Assembly (NCBI RefSeq): GCF_030272615.1
Contig: NC_081414.1
Span: forward strand, 308,989,164-309,053,163
Direction of reading: 5' to 3'
DNA length: 64,000 nt
Origin: Cryptomeria japonica
Taxonomy: Eukaryota > Streptophyta > Pinopsida > Cupressales > Cupressaceae
Shown: positions 32,185 to 44,930 of the stretch, piece after piece
How the letters are laid out: every line of letters starts with the position of its first letter
Numbering within the stretch: position 1 is the first letter of the stretch
Made by a program: the position numbers and the translations under genes
The notes under the pieces: model-generated
Databases searched by the model: none
What the model was told of the DNA's origin: nothing
What the model saw: only the letters and a program-made list of their open reading frames with translations

Positions 32185-35032
32185 TACCATCAAGGCCAAG
32201 TTATCATCCAACACCTCCCAAGTTAAATGTTTAGTAATCACCAGTTTGCAACTCAGCAGGAAATTCCACAGCTTGGATCCTTTCAGTGGGTCAACAACCC
32301 TTAGTATGTCTAATGGGTTATTATTGTTCAAATATTTCACCCAAAGGATCTTAAACCACTTTAGGTTAGGCTCCTTGTACATTTTCCATACCAACTTCAC
32401 TCCCATGGCTATGTTCTACTACCCTTGGTTCCTTAGTTCTACTCCACCTTTTTCTTTTGACTTGCACACATTTTCTTAGGAGATATGAGCAACCTTTTTT
32501 TTTCCTCTACATTCCCTTCCCAAAATAATTTCCTCATTTTTTGACTTTAAAAAAAATTGTTCCAATAGTAAGGGCTAAATATGAGAGAAAATAAATCGAG
32601 AGTGATGAGACATGGCCTCTTTCAACGTGACAATCTTGTCTTCCCAAGATAACCATTAACCTTTTCATGAGTCCAATTTTTTCTCCATTTTAACCTTCAA
32701 AGGATCCCATAACTTGGTATTCCTTAAGCCCTTACCAATTGGGATCCCAAGCTAGGTGCAGGGCAGTTGTCCCTTCCTAAACTCCAGAATTCTCAAGATA
32801 TCAACTTCTTTTCAAGGGAGCACCACAAAGAAGAATATTTTTGACTTCTCTACTCTAATCTCTTGGCCTAAATCCAAATTGTATTGATTTAATATCATGT
32901 CCAAATTCCTTCCTTCCCTTTTCCTAGCTCTACCCATTAACATTGTGTCATCACCAAACTATTGATGTGTATTTGCTTCCAAGGGTCATGCCACTTGGAT
33001 CCCAATGATATGATCACTTATGAGAACTTGTTTAATACCCCTTCCCAAGGCTTTTGCCATTATAATAAACAAGAAGGGTGACAAAGGATCTCCTTTCTGA
33101 AGCCCCATAGATACTTCAAAAAAACCTTCCAAAGAACCATTAACCAAGATGAAAAACCCTGGGGAGTAGATGTAGGTAAATATCTAGTTGATCCATTATC
33201 TATTAAATTTGAAAGCCTCTAGCACTTTGCATAAAAATCTACAATCCAATTTGTCATATACCTTTTTAATGTCTAATGTAATGAGCATTCCTAACTCTTA
33301 GTTACACTAAAGTGAGTAGATTGCCTCTAGAGCTATGATTACCCCATCTAAAATTGATATGTCATGGACAAAACTTGTCTGTTCCCCCAAAATGATGAGG
33401 GGCAAGACCAACTTAATCTTGTTCACCATTACATTTTCCAACACTTTGTATATCTTATTGCAAAGGCAGATAGGATTGAAGTCTCCTAGATTCGTTGGCT
33501 TATCCTTTTTGGAGATTAAAGCTATGAATGTGTTATTAATCTCCTTGAGTAATACACCAAAGTTTCTAGTAGCTTTGAATGCCTCCGCCAAATCTTGACC
33601 AACAATATCCCATCATTTATAATAAAAACTAGCTATGAATCCATCTAGGCCAAAGGCTTTATCTTGCTATAACTTCTTAATAGCTAATTCTACTTCTTCC
33701 ATCGAGATCTTGGCATTCAATATTTTGTTCTTCTCATCCTAGACTATTTTGGGGATCAAATCTAATATTTTGGTTCGCTCTACCAAGTTGGATCATGCAT
33801 GATTATTGAGCAAATGTTGAAAGAAGTTAACATTATCCCAAGAAATCTCTTTGGTATTTTCAATGACTGGCCCATCTTCCTTACTAATCTTTGATATCTT
33901 TTTGATATTCCTCATTTGTTTAGTAACATTGTGAAAGAATTTCATGTTATTATCTTCATCCACTATCTAAACCTCTCTAGATTTCTGCCTCCAGTAGGTT
34001 TCTTCCTTAGCCAGGATATCTTCATATCTTCTCAATAATTATTTCTCTTTCAATAAGCCCTTCTAATCCATCCCATATGCAATTACATCTTCATTTAGTT
34101 TTTCCAGCTCCTCCTCGACCCTTCTCTTAGTTTCAAAGATGTCCTTAAAATGCTCCTTGTTCTACATGATCAATCTCTGCTTCACATATTTCAGTCTAGC
34201 TATAAAATAGAACAAATTTGAACCCTTATATTCTTCTTCAATCCATCACTCTTCAATGAAATCCATAAAATTATCTTCTTTCATCCACATATTTTCAAAC
34301 TTAAAAGGAGACGTGAAGTGCTTCTCATCCCCCTTGATTATAAATTGAATTGGATAATGGCATGAGCATGAACAAGGGAGAATGGAGCCATTCAAAGTAT
34401 AGGGAAATAATGATAAATCTCCCCTAAAGAATATTTTGTCCAATTTTTCAACAATGGTACTAAAACCGAGTCTTTTGTTGTTCTAGGTCAAGTTGGCACC
34501 CTTGAGCTCAATATACAAAAGCTTTGCTTTAGCAACCCATCTTTCAAAATCCACATGTGATTGGTTGAGTCTATTTATTCCTCCTCTCTTGTCTTCCCTT
34601 TTGAGTATTACATTGAATTCTCCCCCAATTATAATGTATTGTGAGGGGAAAGCCTCAATGAAAATGTCTAACTCCCCCCACAACTCTCTTTTTTTGCACC
34701 AACTATTTTGGCCATATGCATTGATAATATGGAAGTTTAGGTCTAAATTTAAAGGTCTGATGTTTCCTCCAATATAGTTATTACCACTACCCCTAAAATC
34801 AAAATTTACAACTAAGCAGTCCTCAAAGATGGCCAAACCCCTAGAAGCACCCTTTCATGGCACCTCAATAGCCCTCCAATTCTTAAACTACTTGATAAAA
34901 CCTTTAGCCTCTTTCATTGCCAGTTTAGTTTCTTGTATTAGAATCACTTTTACCCTAGTCAAACCAATTCTATGTTTGATCAAATGCCTCTTGTTAGGGT
35001 TATTTAATCCCTAACATTCCAAGATAGGAAGA
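32185..35032 (-). pseudogene. LINE ORF2 remnant: endonuclease and reverse transcriptase
   Basis: The endonuclease starts near 35032 (SWNVR) and includes VILIQETK and IIIGGEFNVILKREDKRGG (about 34630), the metal-binding asparagine region of AP-type endonucleases. A linker with PFKFENMWMKEDNF (34300) follows. The RT is readable in NNTFIALISKKDKPTNLGDFNPICLCN (about 33530) and FVHDISILDGVIIALEA. Its catalytic FGDD is at 32947-32958, just after a TAA. Frame breaks and stops occur every 100-300 bases. ORF2 would nick the target and copy LINE RNA there. Confidence 0.75.
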
Positions 35033-35099
35033 TCATGACTCTTGGGGAAGGAGGCACTCTTCCCAAGTCCCATTAGTTCAATAATTTTATTTTGGTCAT

Positions 35100-36790
35100 G
35101 TACCTTTCTTGCAATAGTAATGACTTCTTACATAGATTTACTACCAATTTTATTTATTTAATTTATTACCATAATCTAGTTTTGCTTTTGTTGAGGGGAT
35201 TTGTTTAATCCCAAGGTTTACTATCTCTTGGAAAAGGATCCCCTTCTTCTACTACTTTATTGTACTCCTTGGGCTTAAGATTCATATCATGATGTAGATC
35301 CTCCATCCCAAATTCATCTTCTACCAAAATCTCTTGGATAAGAGCTTTCTTTTCCTTGTTCATGCCTAGAACTTGGTAAGATTTTTATTTGAGACCCTTG
35401 TTAACTCCCAAAAATTCACATATATTTTCCATGTCCTTCATCTCACCCCTTTGTCTTGTTCTAGTAGCTCCCAGTCCTATGGTTGTAGTATTAGAGCTTT
35501 CTCATCACCCCCCACCCATTCAATCACAGCTCTATATGTTGGATCCCTTCCTAAGAGAAGGGTAGTTTGAGCAATATTCTCCCCATTCCCAATTTTAGCC
35601 CTAGCTAAGCCAAGTGAGCCTTCGATGGCTAAAGGACTAAACTTCAGGGGAATTTATTTAATATGGTGTTTTATGTCTACTTGAAGGGCTAAGGTGTCTC
35701 CTAGGAGTGTGAGAAACTCCCATTGTTGTCTATTAGTTGTGTTAATCTCATTATGCAATTGTTGCCTTGTTCCTTGCTTCACCTTCCAATTTCCATCCCA
35801 AACAATCCCCACCTCTTTAGGCACTGCATATCATTTCCTCTTCTTCTTTCCACCCTCAGTATATCCCTTTGCCTAAGAAAAGGGCTATCATGATTTCTCT
35901 GAGTCTTAAACCCTTCTTTTAGTTTCAAAATCAAAGATAAGTTTGAGCAAAAATTGGAGGGAGAGAATACACTCCCTGGGTACTATGAATTAGAAGAAGT
36001 ATCATGGAAGCCCAACCCCAGAATACATCTTCATCCTCAATGGTTTGGACCTATTTCTACCTTCAAAATCCATAGACCATTCTCTGTTATGATTTCCAGA
36101 TCATCAAGGGCTTTGGTGTCTTGAATTAATGTGATATATAGTCTGGGGTGCAACTCTGGTTTCTCAAAAAAGAAGTCATTATCAAAACCTATGATAGATC
36201 CAATCTCTTCCCCAATCCATTTAATCACATCCATAGCCCAGTATACTAGGGGAAGATTTCTCAAACTTATCAATTTTGGAACTTTATTTATTTTGTGCTT
36301 AAGAGGGTTAAAATTTGGCTCCCAATCAACAAAATAAGAATAGAACCCTTCAAAAAAAGTGGTTTTTCGAACAAGATTTTTCTTTTTAATTATTGAATTA
36401 TAAACTCGACCACAATGAAACCATATACTAGAGGTTTTAAACTTACTTGATTGCCATAGTTGTTGATCCACCATTCTATTATGTGTTATGTAAAGCAATC
36501 AAAACTACAACCATTTCATGAAGATTGCACAATTGTTAAAATGGACCTAGATCAACTTCATTATTTTTTAGGAGAGGATGGAAGCCTTGCATATTCCACT
36601 TAATCCTCCTTCATTCCTACTCCTAAATTCCTTTTTAGGTCTCATCTGGTCCTCCTTCGAGGTTTTCCTTCTTAATTCTTCTATTTTTGACACTGCCATT
36701 AATTCTAGGAACATACCCTCTTTGCTTTTCCAAGGCCCAAGATTTGTCCATTGCACTAAACTATTTCTTTTGAAACTTTCCATACCTTTG
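35100..36790 (-). pseudogene. LINE ORF1 remnant, DUF4283-like RNA-binding protein
   Basis: The minus strand reads MESFKRNSLVQWTNLGPWK... (36783-36568). After frame breaks, 36498-36037 holds the readable core: YFVDWEPNFNPLKH, VPKLISLRNLPLVYWAMDVIKWIGEEIGSIIGFD. This matches the pattern of DUF4283, the N-terminal domain of plant LINE ORF1 proteins, a probable RNA-binding part of the RNP. A zinc knuckle expected after it was not found. The region 35100-36030 has only short frames. Confidence 0.65.
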
Positions 36791-36891
36791 ATATGACCTT
36801 TCTAAAAAAATAGGGTTTCTCCTTGCAAAACTTGGATGTGTTCCAATGAATTTTAGCTTATGCTTATTTGGGAGCTTTTGATGGCACCCTC

Positions 36892-38265
36892 TGATGCAGA
36901 GCCCTTCACACACCTAAGGACAAGTCCAAAAATTTTTGGGTTTGAGCCTTCAAAAGACAATAAGGATCCTACGAGGAAAGACTCCACATCTTAAGGTTTG
37001 GACTACACACACTCCTCTAGTCTAGCACGTACTCAAAATGAGTAAATAGCCTCAACATTTCCAGCACACCTCTCCATGACTCTTGCTCCTGGGGGCTTTG
37101 GATTTGGTCAATTCATGACACCTAAGAACTATTCCAAACCTTGGTTTTCTGCTTTGGAACCTCTGCTCTATACTTCCTTTTAAAACCTACCCCCTAAGCT
37201 AGTAGCCCTATTTAGCGAGTATTTTTACCTTAACTCCAAAATATTGCACATAACCTAGAAGACTATTTATCGCTCTAGATACCCTTTATGGAGTTACACA
37301 TATCCCCAAAAGGGATTGGCAAGATCTACAACCTAAGGGTATGAACCCTTTAGAAGCCTAGAGACCAAATTAGGGCAATTAGGCCTAATTTACAAAACAA
37401 CACAATCTCAAGACTTTCAATTAAAAAACCAGCTTCATGAGCATGTGGGGGACAATTATTAACCTCTAGTTCCAAGGTTGCACACTTGGAATCCACATAA
37501 GATTTTAGGATAAATGTCCTAATTTTGCCTAAGGTAGTCACATGAAGATGCCTACCTAGTTTTGCTTCATACTCTTCACAACCAAGCCTTCCCTACAAGT
37601 ACCCATGAAAATATTAGAATACACTAATCAACCCTACATTCCACCAAAGGAAAGAACTTCTAGAGGAAGGAGGTGCAAGATGTCACCAAATTTAGGTAGA
37701 ACCCTAGTCAAACCCTTGCTTTCCGGGTTACAATTAGTAAAACAAAGGGTTATCACTACTCACAAAGGATCAAGACCTCAAACCACCACCAAAAAAAATG
37801 TGACTCAACCCTCTACCTTCTCCATGAATGGTTTTGTCAGAACCAATCCGTACAATGATGTACAACCACTGCAAACTCAGAATTTCTGGGAAATAACTCA
37901 GTTTATAGTATTTTATTGCCTTCAAACTTCAATCAAAAATCACTCTAACCTTGGGAATCATGTCCACAAGGTATATAGCCTTCTACAATGGTTACCAACT
38001 AAATTTTGAAGAGATTGGAGTTGTTGGGAAGCTTACAACAACCAAAATTGGAAAAGTTGCACTTTTGCTTGCAAAAGTTGCATTTTCAAAAGTTGCACTT
38101 TTTGACAAAGTTGTCAATTAACACAAATTTGTGATCCACAAAAATGGGATCAACCAAACACCACTTATACACCCTAAAATCCTACAAAACATAAAAACAA
38201 AAATCCTACTACCCCTATTTAGCAAATTGTCCAAATTGGCTTATCAGGATGCCTAATTTGTGACA
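36892..38265 (-). repeat. Chromovirus 3' LTR
   Basis: Minus strand start is probably TGTCACAAATTAGGC (38265) and end CTCTGCATCA (36892). It matches 58397-59777 throughout. The start is less sure because no clear polypurine tract precedes it. A 134-codon plus-strand frame (37605-38009) inside it is not thought to be a gene. Confidence 0.7.
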
Positions 38266-39773
38266 TTGGTTTACATGGTGGGGTCCTTATTGAATACATG
38301 AAAATTTCACAATTAAAATACATTCACAATGATCCTAAGATCCTAATATTCATCATCAGATCCATGATTAGCTTGTTGAGGAGTGGCCCCTACACCATAC
38401 TCCCTGGGAGAAGAGATCTCAAGCCCACTTGAGATCAGAGTTTGGAGGTCTACACCATGATTGGAAATTTGGTTTTCTATCATCCAAACTGCTTCATGGT
38501 CTAGTTTTCCCTTCCAAGCCAACAAATACTCTTTGTATTCCTTGTTTTGTGTTCCCTTTGTGACTCTAGTTTCCAAAACCTTGCTCAATTTTGGTGGATC
38601 ATGCTTTGGAATATCATCATCTGTTGCAAGCTACATTGGTTCCTCCTCTTCATTACCATTGCCTTTGTAAGGTGTTAGATCACATACATTGAAGATGGGT
38701 GACAATCCAAGATCAGGAGGAAGTTGGATTTCACAAGAATTCTGCCCACATTTCTTCACAATCTGACATGGTCCAATCTTCCTCTACATGAGCTTTGTGT
38801 GTTTTCCTTTTGGGAGTCTCTCCTTCTTTAGATGCACCCATACCAAGTCCCCAACACTAAACTGCACATCCCTCTTTTTCTTGTCATCATAAGCCTTGTA
38901 CTTCTCTGCAGATTGTTGGAGATGAGAACTCACTTGATCATGTACCTCCTTGATGGCTGATGCAAAAGCTTCACCATATGCACTAATGGGCTCTTCCTTG
39001 GGCAAATCCCTCAGCTCTAATACACCCCTTGGGTGGATGCCATACACAATTTGGACAGGAGATTTCCCAGTACTTCTATTTATGGTGTCATTGTATGATA
39101 ACTCTTTCTATGACAGTATGTTGTCCCATTTTTCTCCATGTTGTCTTGTCAAGCATCTTAATAGGTTCCCCAAGGACCTATTGACAACTCAGTTTGTCCA
39201 TCCATTTGGGGATGGTAGGCTAATGAGAAAGCTAGGTTGTTTCCTAAATTCTTCCAAAGCATCCTCCAAAAATGACCTATGAACTTCACATCCCTATCTG
39301 AAACTATGTTTAGAGGCAACCCATGTATCCGGACTATCTCTTTGAAAAACAAGTTTGCAACATATGAGGCATCACAAGAGGTTTTTTCATGGCGAGAAAT
39401 GAGCGATTTTACTAAATCTATCCACCACTACAAAAACATTGCCATACCCCTTCCTTGTCCTAGGAAAACCCAACACAAAGTCCATGCTTATGCTTTCCCA
39501 TGGCCTAGAAGGAATGGGTAAGGGTTGGTAAAAACCTACATTGGTGGATTTCCCTTTGGCTTTTTGATAGATCACACATGTTTCCACAAACTTCCTAACA
39601 TCTTCCTGCAACTTAGGCCAATAGTAGTATCTTTTCACAAGGTCAAGGTTCTTGTCAAGGCCAAAATGACCTTCCATTGCTCCAAACTGCTTCTCCCTAA
39701 TGATATTCAGTCTCATAGAACACTTATGAATGCATAACTGTCTACCCTTGAATAGCAATCTATCTTGTATCAA
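38266..39773 (-). pseudogene. Chromovirus integrase with C-terminal chromodomain
   Basis: The frame at 39773-39387 holds the zinc region (GHFGLDKNLDLVKRYYYWP, then CVIYQ, where the last Cys of HHCC is Tyr) and the first catalytic Asp (SMDFVLGFPRT). The next frames carry VSDRDVKFIGHFW and YHPQMDGQTE (second Asp and Glu, about 39200-39310), then GDLVWVHLKKERLPKGKHTKL (38790). The end, 38588-38343, reads KVLETRVTKGTQNKEYKEYLLAWKG and ends SDDEY-stop: a chromodomain with aromatic and WKG residues. Chromodomains are thought to steer integration to marked chromatin. Frames shift at least three times. Confidence 0.8.
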
Positions 39774-40760
39774 AAACTCAGAAAACTCAACATGATACCT
39801 CTCACAAAAAGACTCACATACCTTTTAGATCTCTCCAAAATCTTCATCAGCATCATACATGTTCTTCAAGGAGTCAATGCCAACACTTTCCATCTTGACT
39901 TGGTTGATGGTTAACACCCTCTTGCTCAAGGCATCTGCAACTTTGTTCTTGACCCACTTTTTGTGCTTGAGGGTGAAGGTGAAGGCTTGTAGGGTCTCTA
40001 CCCACTTCATGTGCTTGTTGTTTAACTTCTCTTGACTGTTTATGAAATTGAGTGCCTAATTATCAGTGAAAACTATAAACTCCCTTGGTAACAAGTAGTG
40101 CCTCCACTTCTTCAATGACTAAACTAAAGCATACATCTCCAAATCATAGGATGAGTATCTCCTCTTGGCATCATATAGTTTTTCACTAAAAAAGGCAATT
40201 GGCCTTCCTTCCTGACTGAGTGTTGCCCCAATAGCCATGTGTCTTGCATCACATTCCACTTGAAACATCTTGTTGAAGTCTGGTAGGGAAAGGACTAGTT
40301 GTTCTGCAACTTTCTTCTTCAAAGTTTCAAATGAGTCATTTGCCTCCTTGGTCCAACTGAACCTGCACTTTTGTCCTCCTTTTATGGTGTCAAGCATTGG
40401 TGAACAAACATGACTAAATCCTATTATAAACTTCCTATAAAAAGTTGCTAATCCATGGAAACTCTGGACATCATTCATGGTTTTAGGTGTTGGCCTAGAC
40501 AATATGGCACTTACCTTCTCTTGGTCCATTTTCAACTCACCTTGTGAGATTACAAAGCCCAAGTAAATGATCTCCTCCTGCATGAACAAATACTTATCCA
40601 AATTTATCATTAGCTACTCTTCATGTAACCTTTTGAGGCCCATATCTACATGTTTGACATGCTCTTCCCGTGTGTGGCTAAAGATAAAGATATCATCTAG
40701 GTATACTATCACAAACTTTCCTATGAACTCCACCAAGAACTCATTCATCAACCTCATAAA
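39774..40760 (-). pseudogene. Chromovirus reverse transcriptase (right half) and RNase H
   Basis: The catalytic YLDD is at 40692-40703. A TAG (about 40611) separates it from the open frame 40610-40119: LGFVISQGELKMDQEKV, VQSFHGLATFYRKFI, FSWTKEANDSFETLKK, then the RNase H block FQVECDARHMAIGATLSQ and IAFFSEKLYDAKRRYSSYDLEMYAL. The rest of RNase H (HKKWVKNKVADALSKR, about 39950) follows in another frame. The domain continues across C2: the MPFGL block lies at about 47910-47945 on the far side. Confidence 0.85.
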
Positions 40761-42257
40761 TGTTGGCATTTGGCATTATAACACACAATAAGAGATCGTT
40801 GGCATTGACAAGGTTGTTGATAATTATGGATATAACTGATCAAGGATGTTTACTATCTTAATATTATTATTTTGTCATTGATGTCAAGAAATTGATTTTC
40901 TAATTCAGTATGATGTTACCATATCTTGAGAAGTATGATTTGATGAGTATAAAGATGTCGGTAAAAGACATAGAAAGAATATGATGAATAAGGGGAGAAA
41001 TAAGTTATTCAATGGGCAACTATTACCAAGTTAGAAAATGATGAGATCATGATGAATAGATTATTTTCATATCCTACATATGTTATTGATTGAAAGGTTA
41101 ATACTATACTATGTTACCGAGCAAAGAACCTAGTCAGTAAACCCTAAGGTTATCACTATCGGTTAATGAAGGCAGAATGTCTACCGAGTGAAGTTTAGTA
41201 TTTATCAGTTGTACCCGAGTTGTAACAGAATAAATTAAATGATTACAGGCATTATTTAATAAAGGAAGCTGATGATTTGGCTATGATTAAATGACTGGTG
41301 TGTCATGAATGAAGTTTGTTAAAGAATCTATGGCAAAGGAAAATCAGCAGGAAGATCTACAGCTTTGATTGAACCGCAATACCCTAGCACAAGTTCCAAG
41401 AAATGTATGCAAGTTCCAATGCGGGGTAAAACATTTTCAGATCGAAGGATACATTAAACCTAGTCAAAGTTTGAAAATCTGATGGCTATGATTGATCATG
41501 GGAAATGTGATCAAGGAAATTAAGCGGTTGGCTAATTGTTTATAAATAGGGAAGTGGTGATAAACAATGTATGCGGGCAAGTGTATGCATAGGGATGCTA
41601 CATAGTGATTGTCGAGCATAGAATCTTGAAGACTTATTTTGAATAATAGAGTATAGAGCCCAGCAGATGGACAAGATTAGTTCTATGTCTATATTGTATT
41701 GAGCAAATAAGAATCTGCTTTAGCATTTTAGATGTGAAGTTGCAAATATATTTTTATTACTGTTATTTTGTGAAGTGACAAAAAATTTCTTAACCGAATG
41801 GACTTAACAGTCTTATTTGTAAAACCCTCTAGCAAGGTGACATTCTGATTGAGTGTTTGAAATCCTTTAACAAGGTCACTTCTAACAAGGTGAAGATCCT
41901 AATAGATCTGAGGGAAATCCCTTAATCGGGTCACATCTAGCAATGTGTTTGTAATCTTTAACAGGATTTGCTTTTAACTGAGCATACTCTAGAAGAGTAT
42001 ATTTCTTAGTGGGTCTGAAATCCCATAGTGGTTTTTCCCTATTTGGGTTTCCACGTTAAATCTGGTGCTATGAGTGTTATGATGTTCATATGCTTTTGAG
42101 TTTGCATGTTTAGCAATTTTGGTTATGTTACTGAAGTATATGTTACCAAGGTTGAATCTGATGTTTTTTATGGAAGATTAAGTTTGTATGATTCACCCCA
42201 CCCCTCTCATCTTATTAGCTTGGCATCTGTACTTATCTTTAAGTATCAGAACTATCA
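40761..42257 (+). repeat. C2 5' LTR
   Basis: 1497 bases from TGTTGGCATTTGGC to ACTATCA. TATA box tataaatagg at 41541. CTAACAAGGT-like array at 41815-42000, fccctatttgggtttccacgt block near 42040 (without the first letter: ccctatttgggtttccacgt) and a C tract at 42196. Confidence 0.95.
41540..41549 (+). promoter_or_regulatory. TATA box of the C2 5' LTR
   Basis: The motif ttataaatag is conserved in the 3' LTR at about 47182-47190. Confidence 0.6.
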
Positions 42258-42259
42258 AT

Positions 42260-42272
42260 TGGTATCAGAGCT
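42260..42272 (+). other. C2 primer binding site
   Basis: TGGTATCAGAGC, two bases after the LTR end, is the complement of the 3' end of plant initiator tRNA-Met, the usual Copia primer. Confidence 0.9.
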
Positions 42273-42321
42273 TTGGACTTTGGAAGAAAATTTTAAAGGT
42301 ACTTGAGGAAAAAATCCAAAG

Positions 42322-43246
42322 ATGTATAAGAGGGATGCACCAAAGCTAAACAAGTCAAGTTTCTCTACATGGCAGAAAAGGATGAAGTTGCACCTATCAG
42401 GAGTTGGAGAATATGCTATATATTATCTAGAGAATGATTTCATCACACTGAGCACCTATCCATTGATAATGGAAGAAATAAAGGCAAAGCAAGAACATAT
42501 CCAAGCAATGATTGAAATAACATTTGCATTGACCGATTCAGAGTTTAATGATCTAGAAGGCTGCAATGATGCAAAGGCAATGTGGGACAAGCTCAAATCT
42601 ATGTATGGAGGAGATGAACATGTTCTAAGAGCAAAAGTGGATAGACTAAGAGGACAACTTGAATCTATGAGGATGAATGAAGGTGAGAACATAACCCAGT
42701 ATAGTACAAGACTAAAGGAAATTGTCAATAAAATCAAAGGAGCAGGTGGAACTATTGAAGAAAAGGATATAACAAGTAAGTTATTAAGAACCCTTCTACC
42801 GGCTTATGCAATCCAAGTCTGCAATCAATGAATTGAGGTCTATACCTAATATGCCAGTTTCTTTAGATGCTACTATTGGTAAGCTACATGCATTTGAGTT
42901 AAGTAACTTTGATAACAGTGGGTCATCAGTAAATAAAGTTGAATTTGCATTTAGTTCCTTTCATCTTGATGAATCTAATGATTACAATGATAGAATGAGT
43001 AAGTACACTAAAGGAGATCATAGTGGAGCAAGTGAAAGATTTTGCAAGAATATGGAGGAAGTACACAAATTGTATGAAGAAATCAGAAAGCAAGAAGAAT
43101 TTGAAGCACTATTAGCCAGAAGGTTACCGAGAGGCAAAGGTGAGTATAAAGGAAAACTACCTTTGAAATGTTTCAATTGTGATAAGATAGGACATATGGC
43201 TTCTAACTGTCCTGACAAAGACTCTACTGAAAAGAGAGAATACTGA
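42322..43246 (+). pseudogene. C2 gag, one frameshift
   Basis: ATG at 42322 opens a Copia-type gag with the UBN2/Retrotran_gag_2 pattern: LNKSSFSTWQKRMKLHL, AKAMWDKLKSMYGG, LRGQLESMRMNEGENITQY, ITSKLLRTLLPAY. A shift near 42810-42830 moves to the second frame, which has HAFELSNF and the zinc knuckle CFNCDKIGHMASNC (43169-43210). A stop at 43244-43246 is followed by an acidic stretch to the protease. The single knuckle contrasts with the 3-5 knuckles of C1, E1 and E2, although the LTRs are similar in plan. Gag forms the particle. Confidence 0.85.
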
Positions 43247-44930
43247 GACAATAGATAGAAAGATAATCATTACAAAGGACACCGAGACTTCAGAAGAAAA
43301 GATAGAAAGTCATGCTTAATAGCCGATGAGGAATCCAATGATGATAAATCAGATGAAACTGATACAGAGGAAGTAGTTTATGTGGCTATCAAAGATGGAT
43401 CAGATGAAGAAAGGTATGAAGAAAAATCCCTAATATCTCACATAAATACTAATGATTCTTGGATCATAGATACTAGATGCTCACATCACATGACAAGTGA
43501 TAAACACAAGTTTGTTATGTTAGAAGACTATGATGGAGGCTATGTAAGAGGTAAAGGATCCATAATACTTCTTGACAATGCAAGATGCAATGATGTTTAT
43601 TGGGTTGAAGGTTTGACATACAATACATTGAGTGTAGCACAGCTAAACAATACAGGATACCGAATAGAATTTCAGAAAGGAATTGTCAAAGTTCATGACA
43701 AGCATGGAAATTTACCTGCTACTGGGACACAAACAAAAGGTAACACATTTCACCTTGACTCAACTTGGAATAAGTGTTTGTATGCAAAGATAGATGATAC
43801 CTGGTTATGGCATAAAAGGTTTTGTCATGTAAATTTTGATAATCTAATCAAAATAAGCAAGAAGCATCGAGTAAGAGGTCTACCGAGTCTTGAAAAACCT
43901 TAGAATGCTATGTGCCGAGGATGCAAGATGGGTAAAATGACAAGATCAAGATTTACAAGTAAGTCTTACACTTCTAAGGGAATTTTAGATCTTGTGCACA
44001 CTAATCTTTGTGGTCCTATGAAAGTTCAAAGTTATTATGGTGACAAATATTTCATATTATTTGTGGATGATTACTCAAGGATGATGTCAGTAATGCTTTT
44101 AAAAGAAAAATCAGAAGCTTTTCAAATGTTTAAATGGTACAAGGAAAGAGTTGAAAATGAAATAGGAAGACAACTGAAATGTCTTAGATCAGATAGAGGA
44201 GGAGAGTTCATATCTGATGAGTTCAACTTATTCTGCAATGATCATGGTATAAAAAGACAAGTCTCTGCACTGAGAACTCCACAACAAAATGGAATTGCTG
44301 AGAGAAGAAATAGATCTATTGTGGATTGTGCCAGAACCCTGATGATTGAAAAGAAAGTGCCATAAACATTTTGGAGAGAAGTAATAAGCACAACAGTTTA
44401 CACCCTGAACCGTGTACAACTGAAGAAAGGTACTTTGAAGACACCATATGAAATCTAGTATGACAAGAAACCTAATGTAAGTTAATTTAAAATCTTTGGA
44501 AGTAAATCCTATGTACACAAGGATGATAGAAATGGCAAGTTTGATCAGAAAAGTGAAGAAGGAACATTTCTTGGTTATTCTTCTAGAAGTAAAGCATTTA
44601 AATGTCTGATCAAATCATCTAACAAAATAGTAGAAAGTGCAAATGTGAAAATTGATGAATTTGCAGAAAGAAATGATGAAGGAAATTCCAAGGAACTAGA
44701 AGATTATGATGAATTTGTCTATGTTCAACTGACAAGTCTTACCGAGAGAACTGTTGAAGGAAATGAAGAGAATATCCAGTTACCAAGTGATGAAGAAGAT
44801 CATACAGAACCTACCGAGCCTGTATTAGCCAAGTATGTCAGAAGACATCATGCACCAAGTCAACTAATAGGAGATAAGGATGATCCAGTGATGACAAGGA
44901 ACAAACTGAGATAGAACACATGTCTGATAT
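43247..44930 (+). pseudogene. C2 protease and integrase, broken
   Basis: An acidic linker (43320-43430) leads to the protease site SWIIDTRCSHHMTSDKHKF (about 43460), in which the glycine of D-S/T-G is arginine. GAG-pre-integrase (WLWHKRFCHVNFDNL) and zinc cysteines (CRGCKMGK, 43912) follow. The integrase core has acids in LVHTNLCGP (first Asp is Asn), RSDRGGEF (44190) and QNGIAER (44290). Stops lie at 43901, 44363, 44456 and 44483; the TAG at 44456 replaces an expected tryptophan. The C-terminal part runs to a TAG at 44912-44914. Confidence 0.85.

Larger units (their letters stand above)
32185..36891 (-). mobile_element. L1-type LINE, decayed and cut at both ends
   Basis: Read on the minus strand: an ORF1 (about 36790 to 35100), then ORF2 with endonuclease (from 35032) and reverse transcriptase (about 34400 to 32185). 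The 3' end is cut by the C3 LTR, the 5' end by the chromovirus LTR at 36892. DUF4283-type ORF1, an AP-type endonuclease and an RT with the FGDD box are the marks of plant L1 elements. Confidence 0.8.

Noticed and set aside
37605-38009. 134-codon plus-strand frame in the chromovirus LTR
   Set aside because: The second LTR copy has the frame broken (59310-59501 only); no domain seen.
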